DNA from: Aegilops tauschii subsp. strangulata
Taxonomy: Eukaryota; Streptophyta; Magnoliopsida; Poales; Poaceae
Reading direction: 5' to 3'
DNA: 64,000 nucleotides
NCBI RefSeq assembly: GCF_002575655.3
Contig: NC_053038.3
Coordinates: forward strand, 147,824,885 to 147,888,884
The notes beneath the pieces were generated by a model. It was not told the origin of the DNA. It searched no databases and saw only the letters and a program-made list of their open reading frames with translations. The position numbers and the translations under genes are program-made. Within the stretch, counting starts at the first letter, position 1; each line of letters begins with the position of its first letter. Shown in pieces: positions 1 to 11,297 of the stretch.

Positions 1-126
1 AGCGGCGAACACGTCGGGGTTGCCACTCCCGGCATCAGCGCCGCACCGCCCAAACTTTCCTCTCAGATCCATGGGAGACCCCAACCAGAAGCCCGTGGGA
101 TGGCCCCAGGCTCTCCTCTTCAACAT
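1..126 (-). CDS. Antisense ORF of a gypsy element, 5' part only
   Basis: Reading the minus strand from an ATG at 126-124, 42 codons stay open to the window edge, so the ORF is cut by the window. It begins MLKRRAWGHPTG. A TATA box (TATAAAAG on the minus strand, 203-210) lies about 80 bases upstream of the ATG. The ORF runs opposite to the gypsy element whose polypurine tract and LTR follow at 605-1541. Antisense ORFs between pol and the 3' LTR are known in Tat-lineage plant gypsy elements, and the placement fits. The product is not recognised. Start choice rests on the TATA spacing. Confidence 0.4.
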   Translation of the reverse strand, partial: MLKRRAWGHPTGFWLGSPMDLRGKFGRCGADAGSGNPDVFAA

Positions 127-202
127 CACTAGTGGAAGCAAAGAACAAGGGAAGAAGAAGAGAAGCGCAGCGATGGATGACTCTGCCCTCCTCCGCCCCT
201 TC

Positions 203-210
203 CTTTTATA
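203..210 (-). promoter_or_regulatory. Antisense TATA box
   Basis: TATAAAAG on the minus strand, followed at suitable distance by the antisense ATG at 126. It suggests the antisense ORF has its own promoter inside the retrotransposon. Confidence 0.4.
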
Positions 211-624
211 GGCCAGGCGGGGAAGGGCAGCTGCTCCATCAATGGGTGACCACCGCCCTCCTCCACCAATTCAAGGCGGGAAGACCCGCCTCATGATGCT
301 CTCCCACTCCACGTGCCCCCGCTACCTACCCCGCGCGATGCATGCAACATACGTGGCTAAGGATAAGGGCGCGCTGTGGGAAGAGTAATTTCGCGGTTTC
401 TACCCCGTGCGTTAAAGTCATTCATGGGCCATCACTGCCGCGACCCCATCACTATTGGCTTTACACCACGTGCGGGGAAACCGGAAACCGCCCCAAAATC
501 AAGACTAATGAAGCAGCAAAAGAAACCTCAAGGGGCCAACCCCTTCAGCGATTCTGCCGGTGCACTTATTAGGCCCTACCCCGACAACGCTCAGCAGCGC
601 ATTCGGGGCAGGCCCGGGGGCTTC

Positions 625-1541
625 TGTCGGTGCAACAAACCCTGGGTCTATTCCCCAACTGTGCATAGGCACAAGATCAAGATTGAAGCACCAGCTCAAG
701 CCAGAGTGCTGGAGGACCAAGAGATTTGAAGAACCAACATGCGGCTCACAGAGACCAAGATCAAGCCAGAGGAGCAAGATATCGGCCAGAGAAGGGCCTC
801 CCTTGCGAGGCAGGCAAGCGCGGCAAGGGGCGAGGCCACCACCAGAAGCAAGCAACCAAGACTCCCCGGTAGAGCTTGCAGGGCAGAACCACCCCGCCCA
901 CCACTCAAACACGACTCACGTCGTCAATCAGTGCGGTGTCAAGCTGGAAGGTGATTAAGTGGCAGCCATTCGCCACTTGGCAGCAATTTCTTACAGAAGA
1001 AACCCACAGATGACACCTGTCCTGCGACGTGTCAAGAGAACAGGTGCGGAGCGGGCGAGATAGCCCGGCAGGCCTTGCCGGGCAACCAGTGATGTGACAC
1101 TAAGCGGTGCATTAAATGCACCCTGTCATTCCGCAGAGTTAGGTATGATAGCACTGTTTGCTATTATATCAGTGGATAATGACCACTTTGCCACTGTGGT
1201 GACCCCTTAATCTATAAACGGAGGCCCATGGTACTCGTAGGAGGGGTTAGAGGGTTATAAAGTTGTGGAACCCAAGCCACCATACGCGCGTAGTCGCTGT
1301 GGCCCAGAGGCAAATCTTGACGGGCAAGTGTACTACGCATCACCACACTCATTCCACCATCAATCCACCGAAGCAGGAGTAGGGTCTTAAACCTCGCGGC
1401 GGCCCGAACCTGGGTAAATTGCTTGTGTGCTCTCTGTCGTGCTGCCATGCACTCATCTGCTCTTTGTGCAACCTAACAATCCCTCGCCGAACCAACAAGG
1501 GGCCACCCGGTCCCATAGGTGGCCGCGGATATCCCGCGACA
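625..1541 (+). repeat. 3' LTR of gypsy element
   Basis: The start TGTCGG directly follows the polypurine tract. A promoter TATA (TATAAACG, 1213-1220) lies on the plus strand. The end is placed at ...CGCGACA (1541), giving ~917 bp, close to the 894 bp of a related-looking LTR at 14244. The end is less certain than the start, because the far side of the element is outside the window and no target duplication can be tested. Confidence 0.55.
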
Positions 1542-1752
1542 CGCGGCCGCCTCAATGGCGAGCAAAACGTTTGGACATACGTGAGGAGAGCACGCCGCGG
1601 CTACCTCAATGGTGAGCAACCACGTGGTCAACCTTCTGCCAGCAATAAATTTTGACCTTGTTTATCGTCACATTGCAGATTACAACGCAATAAGTAATTG
1701 CAAATCAGTTCACACCTATCAAACTAATATGTGTTCACACTTAGCACCGGGC

Positions 1753-1760
1753 TATAAAAA
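1753..1760 (+). promoter_or_regulatory. TATA box for ORF 1839-2426
   Basis: TATAAAAA in a GGGC-TATAAAAA-CTAC context, 79 bases upstream of the ATG at 1839. This is a normal plant core-promoter spacing with a 5' leader of ~50 bases. Confidence 0.5.
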
Positions 1761-1838
1761 CTACCCACTCAAAAATTACTTCACAGTTCCTCTCCTCATC
1801 ACCCACATAACTTGTCTTTCCTGTCAAGTCATTCTGCC

Positions 1839-2426
1839 ATGACCGGTCGGAGGTGTTCAGGGTGGACATATAACCAGGCAGCAAAGACCAAGGCCGCAAA
1901 AGCACTAGGAAGGTCCCACCGCGAAGCCGCGGCCTCAGCAGAGATGTCCCGGCGAGCCGCGGAGCCCTTGAACGAGCTCTCACAGACACTCGAGGGCTCT
2001 CACAAGCGCACTCGCGGCGCCGGCCATCACCACGAGCTGGCGTTCCTGAAGTCCTTGGCCGGCGACGATGACATTCTCACTGGTGTCACTAAGCAGCCAG
2101 AGCTGGTCGACGGCTTCATGAAGCTGCTCAAGATAAGTGATGCCTCGTTTGACAAGGCGACCGGCCTCGTCGAGCCACTCATGGGTAACAATGCGAAGCT
2201 CTTCAAGGCGCTCGCCGAGAAGGAGGAGGAGGCCGCTGGCTGGAAGATGCTCCATGAGCAGAGCACTGCCTCGGGGATGACGCTGACAGCGGTCGTCGAG
2301 GAACTGATGGGTGACTTGAGGAAGTTCCGGATCAAGTGCGAGCAGGAGGTGGAGGAATCCGTGGCTGCTTTCAAGCAAAGTCGTGAGGAATTAAAGAAGG
2401 AGATGGAGGATATCATCGCCCGGTGA
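1839..2426 (+). CDS. Intact intronless ORF of unknown function, 195 aa
   Basis: I chose the ATG at 1839 because it is the first ATG after the TATA box; the longer frame upstream has no ATG. The protein is charged and mostly helical-looking. Residues ~1-60 are rich in Arg and Ala, with KTKAAKALGRSHREAAA. The central part, ~70-125, carries ELVDGFMKLLKISDASF. The C-terminal ~60 residues are rich in Glu and Lys in heptad-like spacing (EELMGDLRKFRIKCEQEVEE), consistent with a coiled coil. No signal peptide or membrane segment is seen. It lies between a gypsy LTR and a tandem-repeat array. The frame is open and GC-rich, in contrast to the decayed genes elsewhere. The family is not recognised. It could be a Triticeae-specific gene or a transposon-borne ORF. 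Confidence 0.5.
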   Translation: MTGRRCSGWTYNQAAKTKAAKALGRSHREAAASAEMSRRAAEPLNELSQTLEGSHKRTRGAGHHHELAFLKSLAGDDDILTGVTKQPELVDGFMKLLKISDASFDKATGLVEPLMGNNAKLFKALAEKEEEAAGWKMLHEQSTASGMTLTAVVEELMGDLRKFRIKCEQEVEESVAAFKQSREELKKEMEDIIAR

Positions 2427-3084
2427 TCCATCGACGAGTAGACATAGTAGCGACCCAGATCGTTGTCTGCAATTTCCTTCTTCTCTTGCCCCTGTGTCTT
2501 CCGGGCTTTGCCACATGTGGCATTTTAAATTATCCGGAATATGTAGGACAATTATTATCTGCGCCATTGTAAATTTTTCATCGTATTGTCCATTGCCATT
2601 TTATTTGTGGTCGTATTATCCGTTGCCCTATGTGGCAATTTAAATTAGGGCGGAATACGAGTTAAAAAGATGAACAAAGAACATGCTGCCATGCAATCAC
2701 AAGCAAACAAACTCCATCCAGGTGCTTTAATTAACCCATTAATGGAGAAGTTGTGAGCGAGGTGGGCGGCAGCTGGTGCATGGAGGTCAAAGAGCTCGCT
2801 TCCTGGTGAGCATGGGCGGCCTTGCTGCTCACACGTGTCCCGTCGAGCCTGCGAGGTCGACAGGATGCATGCGTCCCGTTGAGCCTGCGCGGCGGACTGC
2901 TCACACGCGTCCCGTCAAGCCTGCACGGCGGACATCTCGCGCTCGTCCCGTCTAATCAAACAGCTACACACACGACACCGAGTATGGTTAATTTTCGACA
3001 CGGTTAATATAATACAACCGTTTGTGATATTAACGTGTCAGCTTTTTGTTTCAAAAAGGACTTCATTGGCTACTAATGTGTGCG
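2427..3084. other. AT-rich DNA with a short GC-rich direct repeat
   Basis: After the ORF stop there is AT-rich sequence that could be its 3' untranslated region, with repeated 'tgtggcaTTTAAATTA'-like pieces near 2515 and 2630. At ~2833-2960 a short direct repeat (core CGTCCCGTCGAGCCTGCGCGG) occurs three times with changes. I see no gene. Confidence 0.4.
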
Positions 3085-5175
3085 CCTCTTCCCAAACTGG
3101 ACGATTTTTTTACAACGACATATATGTGCCATGTCATGTAACCATGCCAAGTTTCATGTTTTTTGGGTGAGTTTTTTATTTACTGGGATTAAAAAACTGA
3201 TATTCCCAATGTTTCAGGATGATGACAAGTTTGTAATTCATTCCCATTCCTTAAATAAGACCTAAACATGCACCCAATGACACATGTATGATTTCCCACC
3301 CATTTTGCTTCACTGGAGCATGTGCTTGTAGTTCAAATTTGAATTATGGAATACATTAAAGGCGTAGAAAACTTAATTAGTAATATATACAATGTCCAAA
3401 CGAACCCTGGACAGTTTCAAATTTCAGCCGACACTCCTGTTATTCTATGTTGCCTGTAGAAAACAAAGTTCAAGGTGAGAAGAGGCAGCGATTATCGTTT
3501 CGACCACAAGAGGGGCATGTTTCCCTACCGGAACCACGAAGGTTGCGACAGGCTCCGTTTTGTAAGAGGCTTGTAATATAGCTTTGCCCAAATTGGACAA
3601 TTATATGTACTATGTAGTGACACCATGCCAAGTTTCATGATTTCCTGGTGAGTTTTGGATTTATAGAGATTTAAAAACCGAGATTCGCAATATATGTGGC
3701 CAAGCCAGGACGGCGAGACGGTTGAATTCATTCCCATTCATTCCATGGGACCTAAACATGCACCCCAAGGAAACATGTACATTTTTTCTAGCCATTTTGG
3801 TGCACTGGAGCATGTAGTTGTAGTTCGGATTTGAATTGTGGACATTAAATGCGTAGAAAACTCGATTAATGTATAAAAAAGGTCAAACGAACCCTGAATA
3901 ATTTCAAAGTTCAGCGCGAATCTCCCGTTGTTCCGTGTTGCATGTAGAAGATAATAGGAGGCTAGAAGAGGGAGCGATTATCGTTTGGCCCACATGGGGA
4001 CACGTTTCCCTATCGAAACCACGAGGGTTCTTGCGACCGGCTCCGGTTTGTAAGAGGCCCAAATTGGCAATGTTTTTACCATGACATATATGTGCCATGA
4101 CGTGACACCATGCCACCTTTGATGACTTTCTGGTGAGTTTTGGATTTATGGGCATTTAAAAACCGAGATTCGAAATGTTTGAGGATGAGCCAGGACACTG
4201 GTATGGTTGTAATTTGTTCCCATTCCTAGCATAGGACCTAAACATGCACCCAAGGACACATGTATAATTTTTCTAGCCATTTTGGTGAACTGGAGCATGT
4301 ATTTATAGTTCAGATTTGAATTATGGACATTAAATGCCTAGGAAACTTAATTAGTGTATAAAAAGGCCAAACGAACCCTGAATAAGTTTTAATTTCAGCA
4401 CGGATATCATGTCGTTCCATTTTGCCCCCGGAAGAAAATACAAGGCGAAAAGTGGTAGTGATTACGTTTCGCCCACAAGGGGAACACGTTTCCCTATCGG
4501 AACCACGAGGCTTCTTTGAGAGAAGATCTGGTTTGTAAGAGGTTTGTAGTAAAGCATGGCCCAAATTGGACAATGTTTTAACACGACATATATGTGCCAT
4601 GACGTGACACCATGGAACCTTTGATGACTTTCTGTTGAGTTTAGGATTTAAGGGGATTTAAAAACCGATTTTCCAAATGTTTGAGGACGAGCCAGGACGC
4701 ACGTACGGTTGTAATTCGTTCCCATTCCTGGCATGGGACCTAAACAAGCACCCAAGGACACATGTATAAATTTTCTAGCCATTTTGGTGAACTGGAGCAT
4801 GTATTTGAAGTTTAGATTTGAATTATGGACATTAAATGCGTAGGAAACTCAATTAGTGTATAAAAAGGCCAAACGAACCCTAAATGAGTTTAAATTTCAG
4901 CAGAGATATCTTGTCGTTCCATGTTGCCCGTAGAAAAAAATACAAGGCAAAAAGGGGCAGTGATTAAGTTTCGCCCACAAGGGGGACACCTTTTCCCATC
5001 GGAACCATGAGGCTTCTTTGAGAGAAGCTCCGGTTTGTAAGAGGCTTGTAATAAAACTTGCGCAAAAATGGATGAAAAATTTCGTCGACATATGTGTGCC
5101 ATGTCGTGACACCATGCCAGGTTTCTTGATTTTCGGGTGAGTTTTGAATTTATGGGGAGTTAAAAACCAAGATTC
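3085..5175. repeat. Tandem repeat, unit ~490 bp, 4 to 5 copies
   Basis: The landmark CCCAAAYTGGACAAT and nearby CATATATGTGCCATG recur at about 3091, 3587, 4048, 4560 and 5060. A second landmark, CACTGGAGCATGTA, recurs near 3313, 3797, 4287 and 4792. Spacing is 460-510 bp and the copies differ by substitutions and small indels. Each unit has short open stretches in the same minus frame (for example around 4310-4600 and 4890-5102), but these differ and carry stops, so I do not call them genes. Similar arrays occur in grass CACTA elements, which is a possible origin. Confidence 0.75.
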
Positions 5176-5282
5176 TTGTCACGAAGTGTTTTCAAATAGC
5201 ACACGGTTCACTCACGAATGCCGTGTGCCTACCAAACCGTGGCTGATGCCCCCCTGCTGCGGGCGTGATCTGAGTCGTGCAT

Positions 5283-8200
5283 TGTGACGCCCCCGATTCA
5301 ATCGTACACTAGTCATACACGCAAATGTGTACGATCAAGATTAGGGACTCACGGGAAGATATCACAACACAACTCTAGACACAAATTAAAATAAAACAAG
5401 CTTTATATTACAAGCCAGGGGCCTCGAGGGCTCGAATACATAAGCTCGAATACACAACAGTCAGCGGAAGCAACAATATCTGAGTACAGACATGAGTTAG
5501 ACAAGTTTGTCTTAAGAAGGCTAGCACAAAAGCAACAACGATCGAAAAGGCAAGGCCTCCTGCCTGGGAGCCTCCTAACTACTCCTGGTCATCGACGGTC
5601 TCCACGTAGTAGAAGGAACCCTCAGTGTAGTAGCAATCGTCGTCGAAGGTGGTGTCTGGATCCTGGGCTCCACCATCTGGTTGCAGTATCTGGGAAGAAT
5701 GGAAAGAGGTGGAAAAAGGGGAGCAAAGCAACCGTGAGTACTCATCCAAAGTACTCGCAAGCAAGGATCTACACTACATATGCATCGGTATCAATGAAAT
5801 GGGCTATATTTGTGGACTGGACTACAGAATGCCAGAAGTGAAGGGGAAAGCCTAGCCTATCGAAGACTAGCATCTTCTGGAAACCACCATCTTGCAGCAA
5901 GAGGAGGGAGTAGAGTAGCATAAAGTAAAGTAGTAGAAGTGTTATCAACCTCGGCCAGAGATCCTTTCTCGACTCCCTGCGAGAAAGCAATCCCAGAGCC
6001 AAACTATCCATTTCTCATATCCATGTCTCATCTCAAGTATCCAGTTCTAGTTGTATCGATCGGGATACAACTCCGAGTGTCCGTTATCGTAGGACAGGCT
6101 ATCGATAGATGTTTTCTTCCCTGCAGGGGTGCACCAACTTACCCACCATTCTCGATTAACTCCAGCCGGACACACTTTCCTGGGTCATGCCCGGCCTCGG
6201 CCAAACAATACGCCGCAACCCGACCTAGGCTTAATAGAGTTGCCAGCACGCCGGACTAAACCTATGCCCCTAGGGGTCATGGGCCATCGCCCTGGGAACT
6301 CCTGCACGTTGCAAACGAGGCCAGTGAGCAGACCTAGCTACCTCCTTAAAAAGGCAGGTGCTTACCAGTCCAACCCGGCGCGCGCCCCTCAGTCGCGGAC
6401 ATCTATTAAGCTTCGGCTGATGCATACGACGCAGAACGCCCATACTATGCCCACGTGATGGTTAGTGCTATCAGGCCAGAGGTCCCTCGGATCAAATATC
6501 CAAATCGTTGTGGATTAGGAACGCGCGGTAACAAGAAGAGACTCACGAAAGATGTGACCCCGTTGCCCCGTCTCGAGGACTTGCGGCAAGGGCTAGGAAT
6601 GCCCGGCCACGCCTCGTAATTATCTCACGGGCACCCTCCATGTCAACCCATCTCCGCATCAGTCGCGGGTACCCCTCAGGGTCGACCCGCCTTTCCGAGT
6701 AACAGTTGTAAAGTCCAAGTATCCGTGTGTCCAAACATCAAGGGGAAAACCCAAGGAATCACCCTCGGCGAATTCCACTTGATGTAATCATCAAGGTGAA
6801 CGTAAGAGGATCCACCCTCGAGGTTCACACTTGAGGGGTTGCACGACAGAGTCGTATCGGAAGTAGTTAAGGCGGAATCACCCTCGATGACCACGACCGA
6901 ATAGCTACACTACAGGGTTAACATCAGAAGTGTTGATGAGGTCTCACCCTCGGCACTCGATAGTAACCCAGTAGTATCGAGCAACTAAGGGGAAAGTGAC
7001 GTGCGGTGCCGGGGCCTGGTCTTCGATCCCATTGATCGGGTCTTCGATGATGAAGCAGGGGCAACAAGGACAAGGTGGGGGTCACTAATGGATCACTAAC
7101 CAACCTATACTAAGAAGTTTAGGATAAGCAGGTAGGTAACAATAAGCAGGTTACAAAAGCAGGCTATGCAGCAGAATAGGAGCAAACAATAACAGTAGCA
7201 AAATCTATTGCAAGCATGAGAGAATGGAATGGGCGATATCGGGATGATCAAAAAGGGGGGATTGCCTGGAAGCTCTGCTGAAAAGAAGAAGTGTCGTCAT
7301 CGACGTATTCGATCACAGCGGCATTGGCAGCCGTCACGGGGTCTACCGAACAGAACAGTGGCATCGGCAGCCGTCACGGGGTCTACCAAGCAAGTGCATA
7401 ACACGTGTTCTAACGCGGTACTACACGAAACCGGCGAAGGGGGAAAACATCCCGTAATGTTTTCCCGGTTCCGGACCTGTGTCAGACAGACGACCGGAGG
7501 GGGAAAGTTCCATGTTCAGATAGTTAGAGGCATCTGATAGGTAAACGGAACACGTGTTCGGATTCGTCTCGTCGTTCTGAGCAACTTTCATGTACAAAGC
7601 TTTTTCATCCGAGTTACGGATTATTTTATATGAATTTTCAAAGTTTTAAAATTTTCTACATTTTGTGGAATATATTAATTCGAAATTTAAACAGTACAAT
7701 TATTTTTCACACACAGAGATAGCCAGCCGTAGTCAAAGACATGTGGGGCCAGGGTCAAAGTCAACAGTGCACAGTCAGCATTTGACTCAGTCAACGTTGA
7801 CTAGTCAACATGGCCAAAGGGGGCCGCATGTCATAGACTAACATTTTAACAGATTTTATCTAGTTAATTTAGTAGTGGGGAGGGGCACATGTCAGGGACA
7901 GCTAACATTTTAAACCATAGTCATTCTGGCCCAACTAATATGATCCCGGTTCCGGACCTGTGTCAGACAGACGACCGGAGGGGGAAAGTTCCATGTTCAG
8001 ATAGTTAGAGGCATCTGATAGGTAAACGGAACACGTGTTCGGATTCGTCTCGTCGTTCTGAGCAACTTTCATGTACAAAGCTTTTTCATCCGAGTTACGG
8101 ATTATTTTATATGAATTTTCAAAGTTTTAAAATTTTCTACATTTTGTGGAATATATTAATTCGAAATTTAAACAGTACAATTATTTTTCACACACAGAGA

Positions 8201-9020
8201 TAGCCAGCCGTAGTCAAAGACATGTGGGGCCAGGGTCAAAGTCAACAGTGCACAGTCAGCATTTGACTCAGTCAACGTTGACTAGTCAACATGGCCAAAG
8301 GGGGCCGCATGTCATAGACTAACATTTTAACAGATTTTATCTAGTTAATTTAGTAGTGGGGAGGGGCACATGTCAGGGACAGCTAACATTTTAAACCATA
8401 GTCATTCTGGCCCAACTAATATGATTAATGTGGGGGGTTAGGCCTAACCTAATTAACTGGCCGATCGGCCCCACATGTCATAGGCCCAACTCGGCCTCTC
8501 TGGCAGGGAATGCACGGGCACAAGTTGCCGGCGGCCACAGCGCCTGGCCAGGGCCGGCCTGGGCGTGCTCTAGGGACGAGGGGGGCTCTGGGGCCGCGGG
8601 CGGCACCACTGGCTCGTGCTAGGGGTGGCCGGCGCAACGGCTACGGCGACTTCCAACGGCAGATACGACGGGGCACGGCAACAACGGGGAGCTAGCAGGG
8701 GAGCGCGAGCGAAGCGGGGCAGGGGCTCGGTCAGGGCGCGAGCTGCACACAACCACGCGGGGCAGAGCGCACGCGCACAGCGCGGGGGACGACGGGTGCG
8801 ACACCGGAGCGGCAAACGGACAAAGGCAGCGCGGGGGAGGTGGCCGGCGCAAGCGGCCGGTGAACTCGAGCGGGCGTCGGAGTGCGTTCGCGATAGAGAG
8901 GAGGGGGGCAAGGCCCTCACCGACGTTGGAGGGAAGGGGATGGCATGGCTCCTGGTCAACTGGCGACGAGGAGGTCGGGGACGGTCGTGGTGATGCGGCG
9001 GAAGCCGGCAAAGACGTTGA
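5283..9020 (-). repeat. Long gypsy-type LTR, read on minus strand
   Basis: The plus strand begins TGTGACGCCCCCGATTC at 5283, so the minus strand ends ...GGGGGCGTCACA. The sequence order (GC-rich block at 8450-9000, then AT-rich block, then many short GC-rich blocks to 5283) mirrors the large LTRs at 20059 and 27722 when those are read forward, which supports the minus orientation. The upstream (8.5-9.0 kb) border is not defined, because it runs into CACTA-type gene sequence near 9020. No PBS, polypurine tract or target duplication is visible, so it may be a solo or truncated LTR. Confidence 0.5.
7463..8424. repeat. Exact tandem duplication, 2 x 481 bp
   Basis: Copy 1 (7463-7943) and copy 2 (7944-8424) appear identical over the whole length when read base by base, both from TCCCGGTTCCGGACC to CCAACTAATATGA. 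Each contains GTCAACGTTGACTAGTCAAC and an AT-rich block. There is no coding content. It lies inside the gypsy-type LTR. Confidence 0.9.
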
Positions 9021-9462
9021 CTACGTTGCCATGCCGGAGGCTTCATGTCAGCGGGCTAGCGTATTACTGTATCTCAGGAAAGCTGGCTACGACATCAAGC
9101 TCGTCCACAATGACGGCTTCACGCGGGCCATGTCACAGGTTAAGTGTTCCATCCACAACCCCTCTGGTTCAACCGCCGTCGATCTCTTCGACGGCCCTGC
9201 CGCTGATCTCCTCCGCCAAGTGGTCAAGGATTTGCAATCTTTATACGCCATCGAGCCCATTTTGTCATTTCTGAAGGACACGCTCTACGGCGGCGGCTTG
9301 GGATCCTCAATTGCCAAGTCAGATCTCATCGACCACGACCACGACCACGAGGAGGGCACCCATGAAGGTTCTTCCAAGGTGAAACAGCCCATCTGTGACA
9401 TCAAAGAGCGCACCATAGGTCTGTGCTCTTCCAACTGGAAGGATCCCTTCCATGAAATGTGA
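9020..9462 (+). CDS. Unknown exon or ORF at the edge of CACTA-type DNA
   Basis: A plus-strand frame is open from 8860 to the TGA at 9460-9462. The part before ~9020 overlaps the GC-rich LTR sequence and is probably not native. The later part encodes SVLLYLRKAGYDIKLV, then a stretch with DLFDGPAADLLRQVV, and an acidic His/Asp run (DHDHDHEE). It is followed by a long AT-rich stretch with minisatellite repeats and then by B3-like exons on the same strand, so it could be the first exon of that gene or a separate captured fragment. The product is not recognised. Confidence 0.3.
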
Positions 9463-9659
9463 GGCAACATTCTATCAGCAAATCTCTCCTTTTCTAGCTT
9501 GCCAACCCGTACCCTTTGTTGTAGTAGCATTTGTCGTGCGGTGCTCTAACTGTGTCGTGTTTAATTATTTCAGTTATGCAAAAATGTATTGTTCAATGGG
9601 GCTATGTGATGTTTAAGTATGAATTGTCCACTTAAGTTTCACGAATGGCTATATTTGGT

Positions 9660-10005
9660 TGTTTATAGTTAGTAGATGCTTTGTTTATCTGTATTTGGTT
9701 GTTAGGTTTGTTGGAGTGAGCATTTTTTCAGTTATCGAGCATATGCCTTGTTTATATGTATTTGTTTCTTAGTTTGGTTGCAGTGAGCATTTAGCCAGTT
9801 GTCAAGTAGATGCCTTGTTTATCTGTATTTGGTTGTTAGGTTGTTTTTTGAGCATTTGTCCAGTTATCAAGCAGATGCCTTGTTTATCTGTATCTGCTTT
9901 TTAGGTTGGTTGTAGTGAGCATTTGTCCAGTTTTCAAGCATGTGCCATGTTTATCTGTATATGCTTGTTAGGTTGGTTGAAGTGAGACTCTGTCCAGTTT
10001 TCAAT
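9660..10005. repeat. Minisatellite, unit ~70-75 bp, about 5 copies
   Basis: The phrase GTTTATCTGTATTTGGTTGTTAGG followed by GTGAGCATTTGTCCAGTT and CAAGCAGATGCC repeats with small changes at about 9683, 9757, 9818, 9888 and 9950. It lies between the ORF ending at 9462 and the B3-like exons, perhaps in an intron. Confidence 0.7.
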
Positions 10006-10314
10006 GGCTATATTTGGTTGTTATACTGGTCATTTATGACTTGTTTATTTCAGTCATTTACAATGTGTTGTTCATTATGTGCAAGTCGGAACTGTGCCGC
10101 TCGACTACATCAATACCAGTTTGAATGGTTATATTTGGTTCCAGTTATTCCTGGTGTAGTTAGGACATGCTCTTTATTTCAGTTTTACACATTTATCCAT
10201 TGTGATGTTTAAGCATTACCTACCTTTTATTCATTTTTAACAATACTAGTTTCAATTGCAATATTTGATGTGCTGTCGGTAACATTGCCTTCCATTTTAT
10301 ATTTGCATTAACAG

Positions 10315-11109
10315 GATGCTGAAACCAACACATTCAAGCTATCATTTGGAGATGATGTTGTTTACCTTTGCTATATTGGTTTGATGTTAAGGTTGCTGTA
10401 CTTATCATGCCTTTCCACTACTTATGCAGGACAACAACGGGAGTGGCCACCATTTTCCGCCGAGGTTAGCTTCATCCCTCGGCTTGTACTCCCCCCCCCC
10501 CCCCCCCGCCATTCCATAATTTAGTGCGTATAGATACAGCCCTGGACACTTGTTAGCTTCTAATATTGACTTGTTGCTTGTAGGTACATATGCCCTTGGC
10601 AAGGATCCACGCATCGACCCTTTTTGCATATGGGGCAATGAGATATTCATGAACAAGCATCAAGTGAGGAAACTAATAAGGATTATTAGCAAAAATATAC
10701 GAATGGTGGCAAGCAAATTAGTTGTTTATGCTCTATCCAACACAACAGTGAGCTGTAGGATGGTAACTATAAACTCTGCAGCCTTCTCTTTTTACTGCCC
10801 ATAATGAGTTGTTAGACATCAATGTCTAAATCTTTTTCGTTTGCAGGGTTCCTGAAGTAGTTCACTCAAGATTACCTCACAAAGTACATGATTGGTGGAC
10901 ACGCAATGATGGTTAAAGTATTTCATCCAGACTACAATGAGCATCGAGAAGTCGTAATGAAGATTGTGAAGGATGGATGGGCAGCCATCACAAGGGCTTG
11001 GCCTAGAGTCGTGCGCGCATTACGCATGGAGGAGGGCACAATATGGGCATACCGCTTCACCTTCTCCAGCAACCAGAATGTCTTTCGCCTCTCTCTTTAC
11101 AGTCTTTAG
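10315..11109 (+). pseudogene. B3-domain-like gene fragment
   Basis: Exons bounded by AG and GT sites can be followed: ~10315-10378, ~10430-10463, 10584-10762 and 10847-11109. The last exon encodes YMIGGHAMMVKVFHP, AAITRAWPRVVRALRMEEG and a final FRLSLYSL, with the hydrophobic, Trp and Gly-Thr spacing of a plant B3 DNA-binding domain. The third exon holds VVYALSNTTVSCRM, fitting the start of that domain. An in-frame TAG at 10858-10860 breaks the last exon. B3-like fragments of this kind are often carried by grass transposons, and CACTA-type termini follow at 11298-13339. The assignment rests on motif spacing only. Confidence 0.45.
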
Positions 11110-11297
11110 TACAACTCTGGTTCATCATTCTTTACTTGGTGCTTCTGTAGTTCTTCAGTATATGTACCTGTGCATTGAATTATGCATTCGTGGTTGAACC
11201 TATATTTGTAATAAATATGGTTGGATATGAAATAAGTGATTGCCTACTTTCAAATTCAAAACATGTGATTTTTAAATTAGGGATTAATTAGGGATTA

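Larger units (their letters stand above)
1..624 (+). mobile_element. Gypsy element, 3' internal region
   Basis: This GC-rich stretch precedes a polypurine tract (605-624, GGGGCAGGCCCGGGGGCTTC) and an LTR starting TGTCGG at 625. The order (internal DNA, polypurine tract, LTR) fixes the element on the plus strand, with the rest left of the window. No gag or pol motif is visible in this part. It holds the antisense ORF described at 1-126. Confidence 0.6.

Noticed and set aside
8570..9046. 158 aa minus-strand ORF
   Set aside because: It is a GC-rich LTR frame, Pro/Arg-rich in all frames, with no domain.
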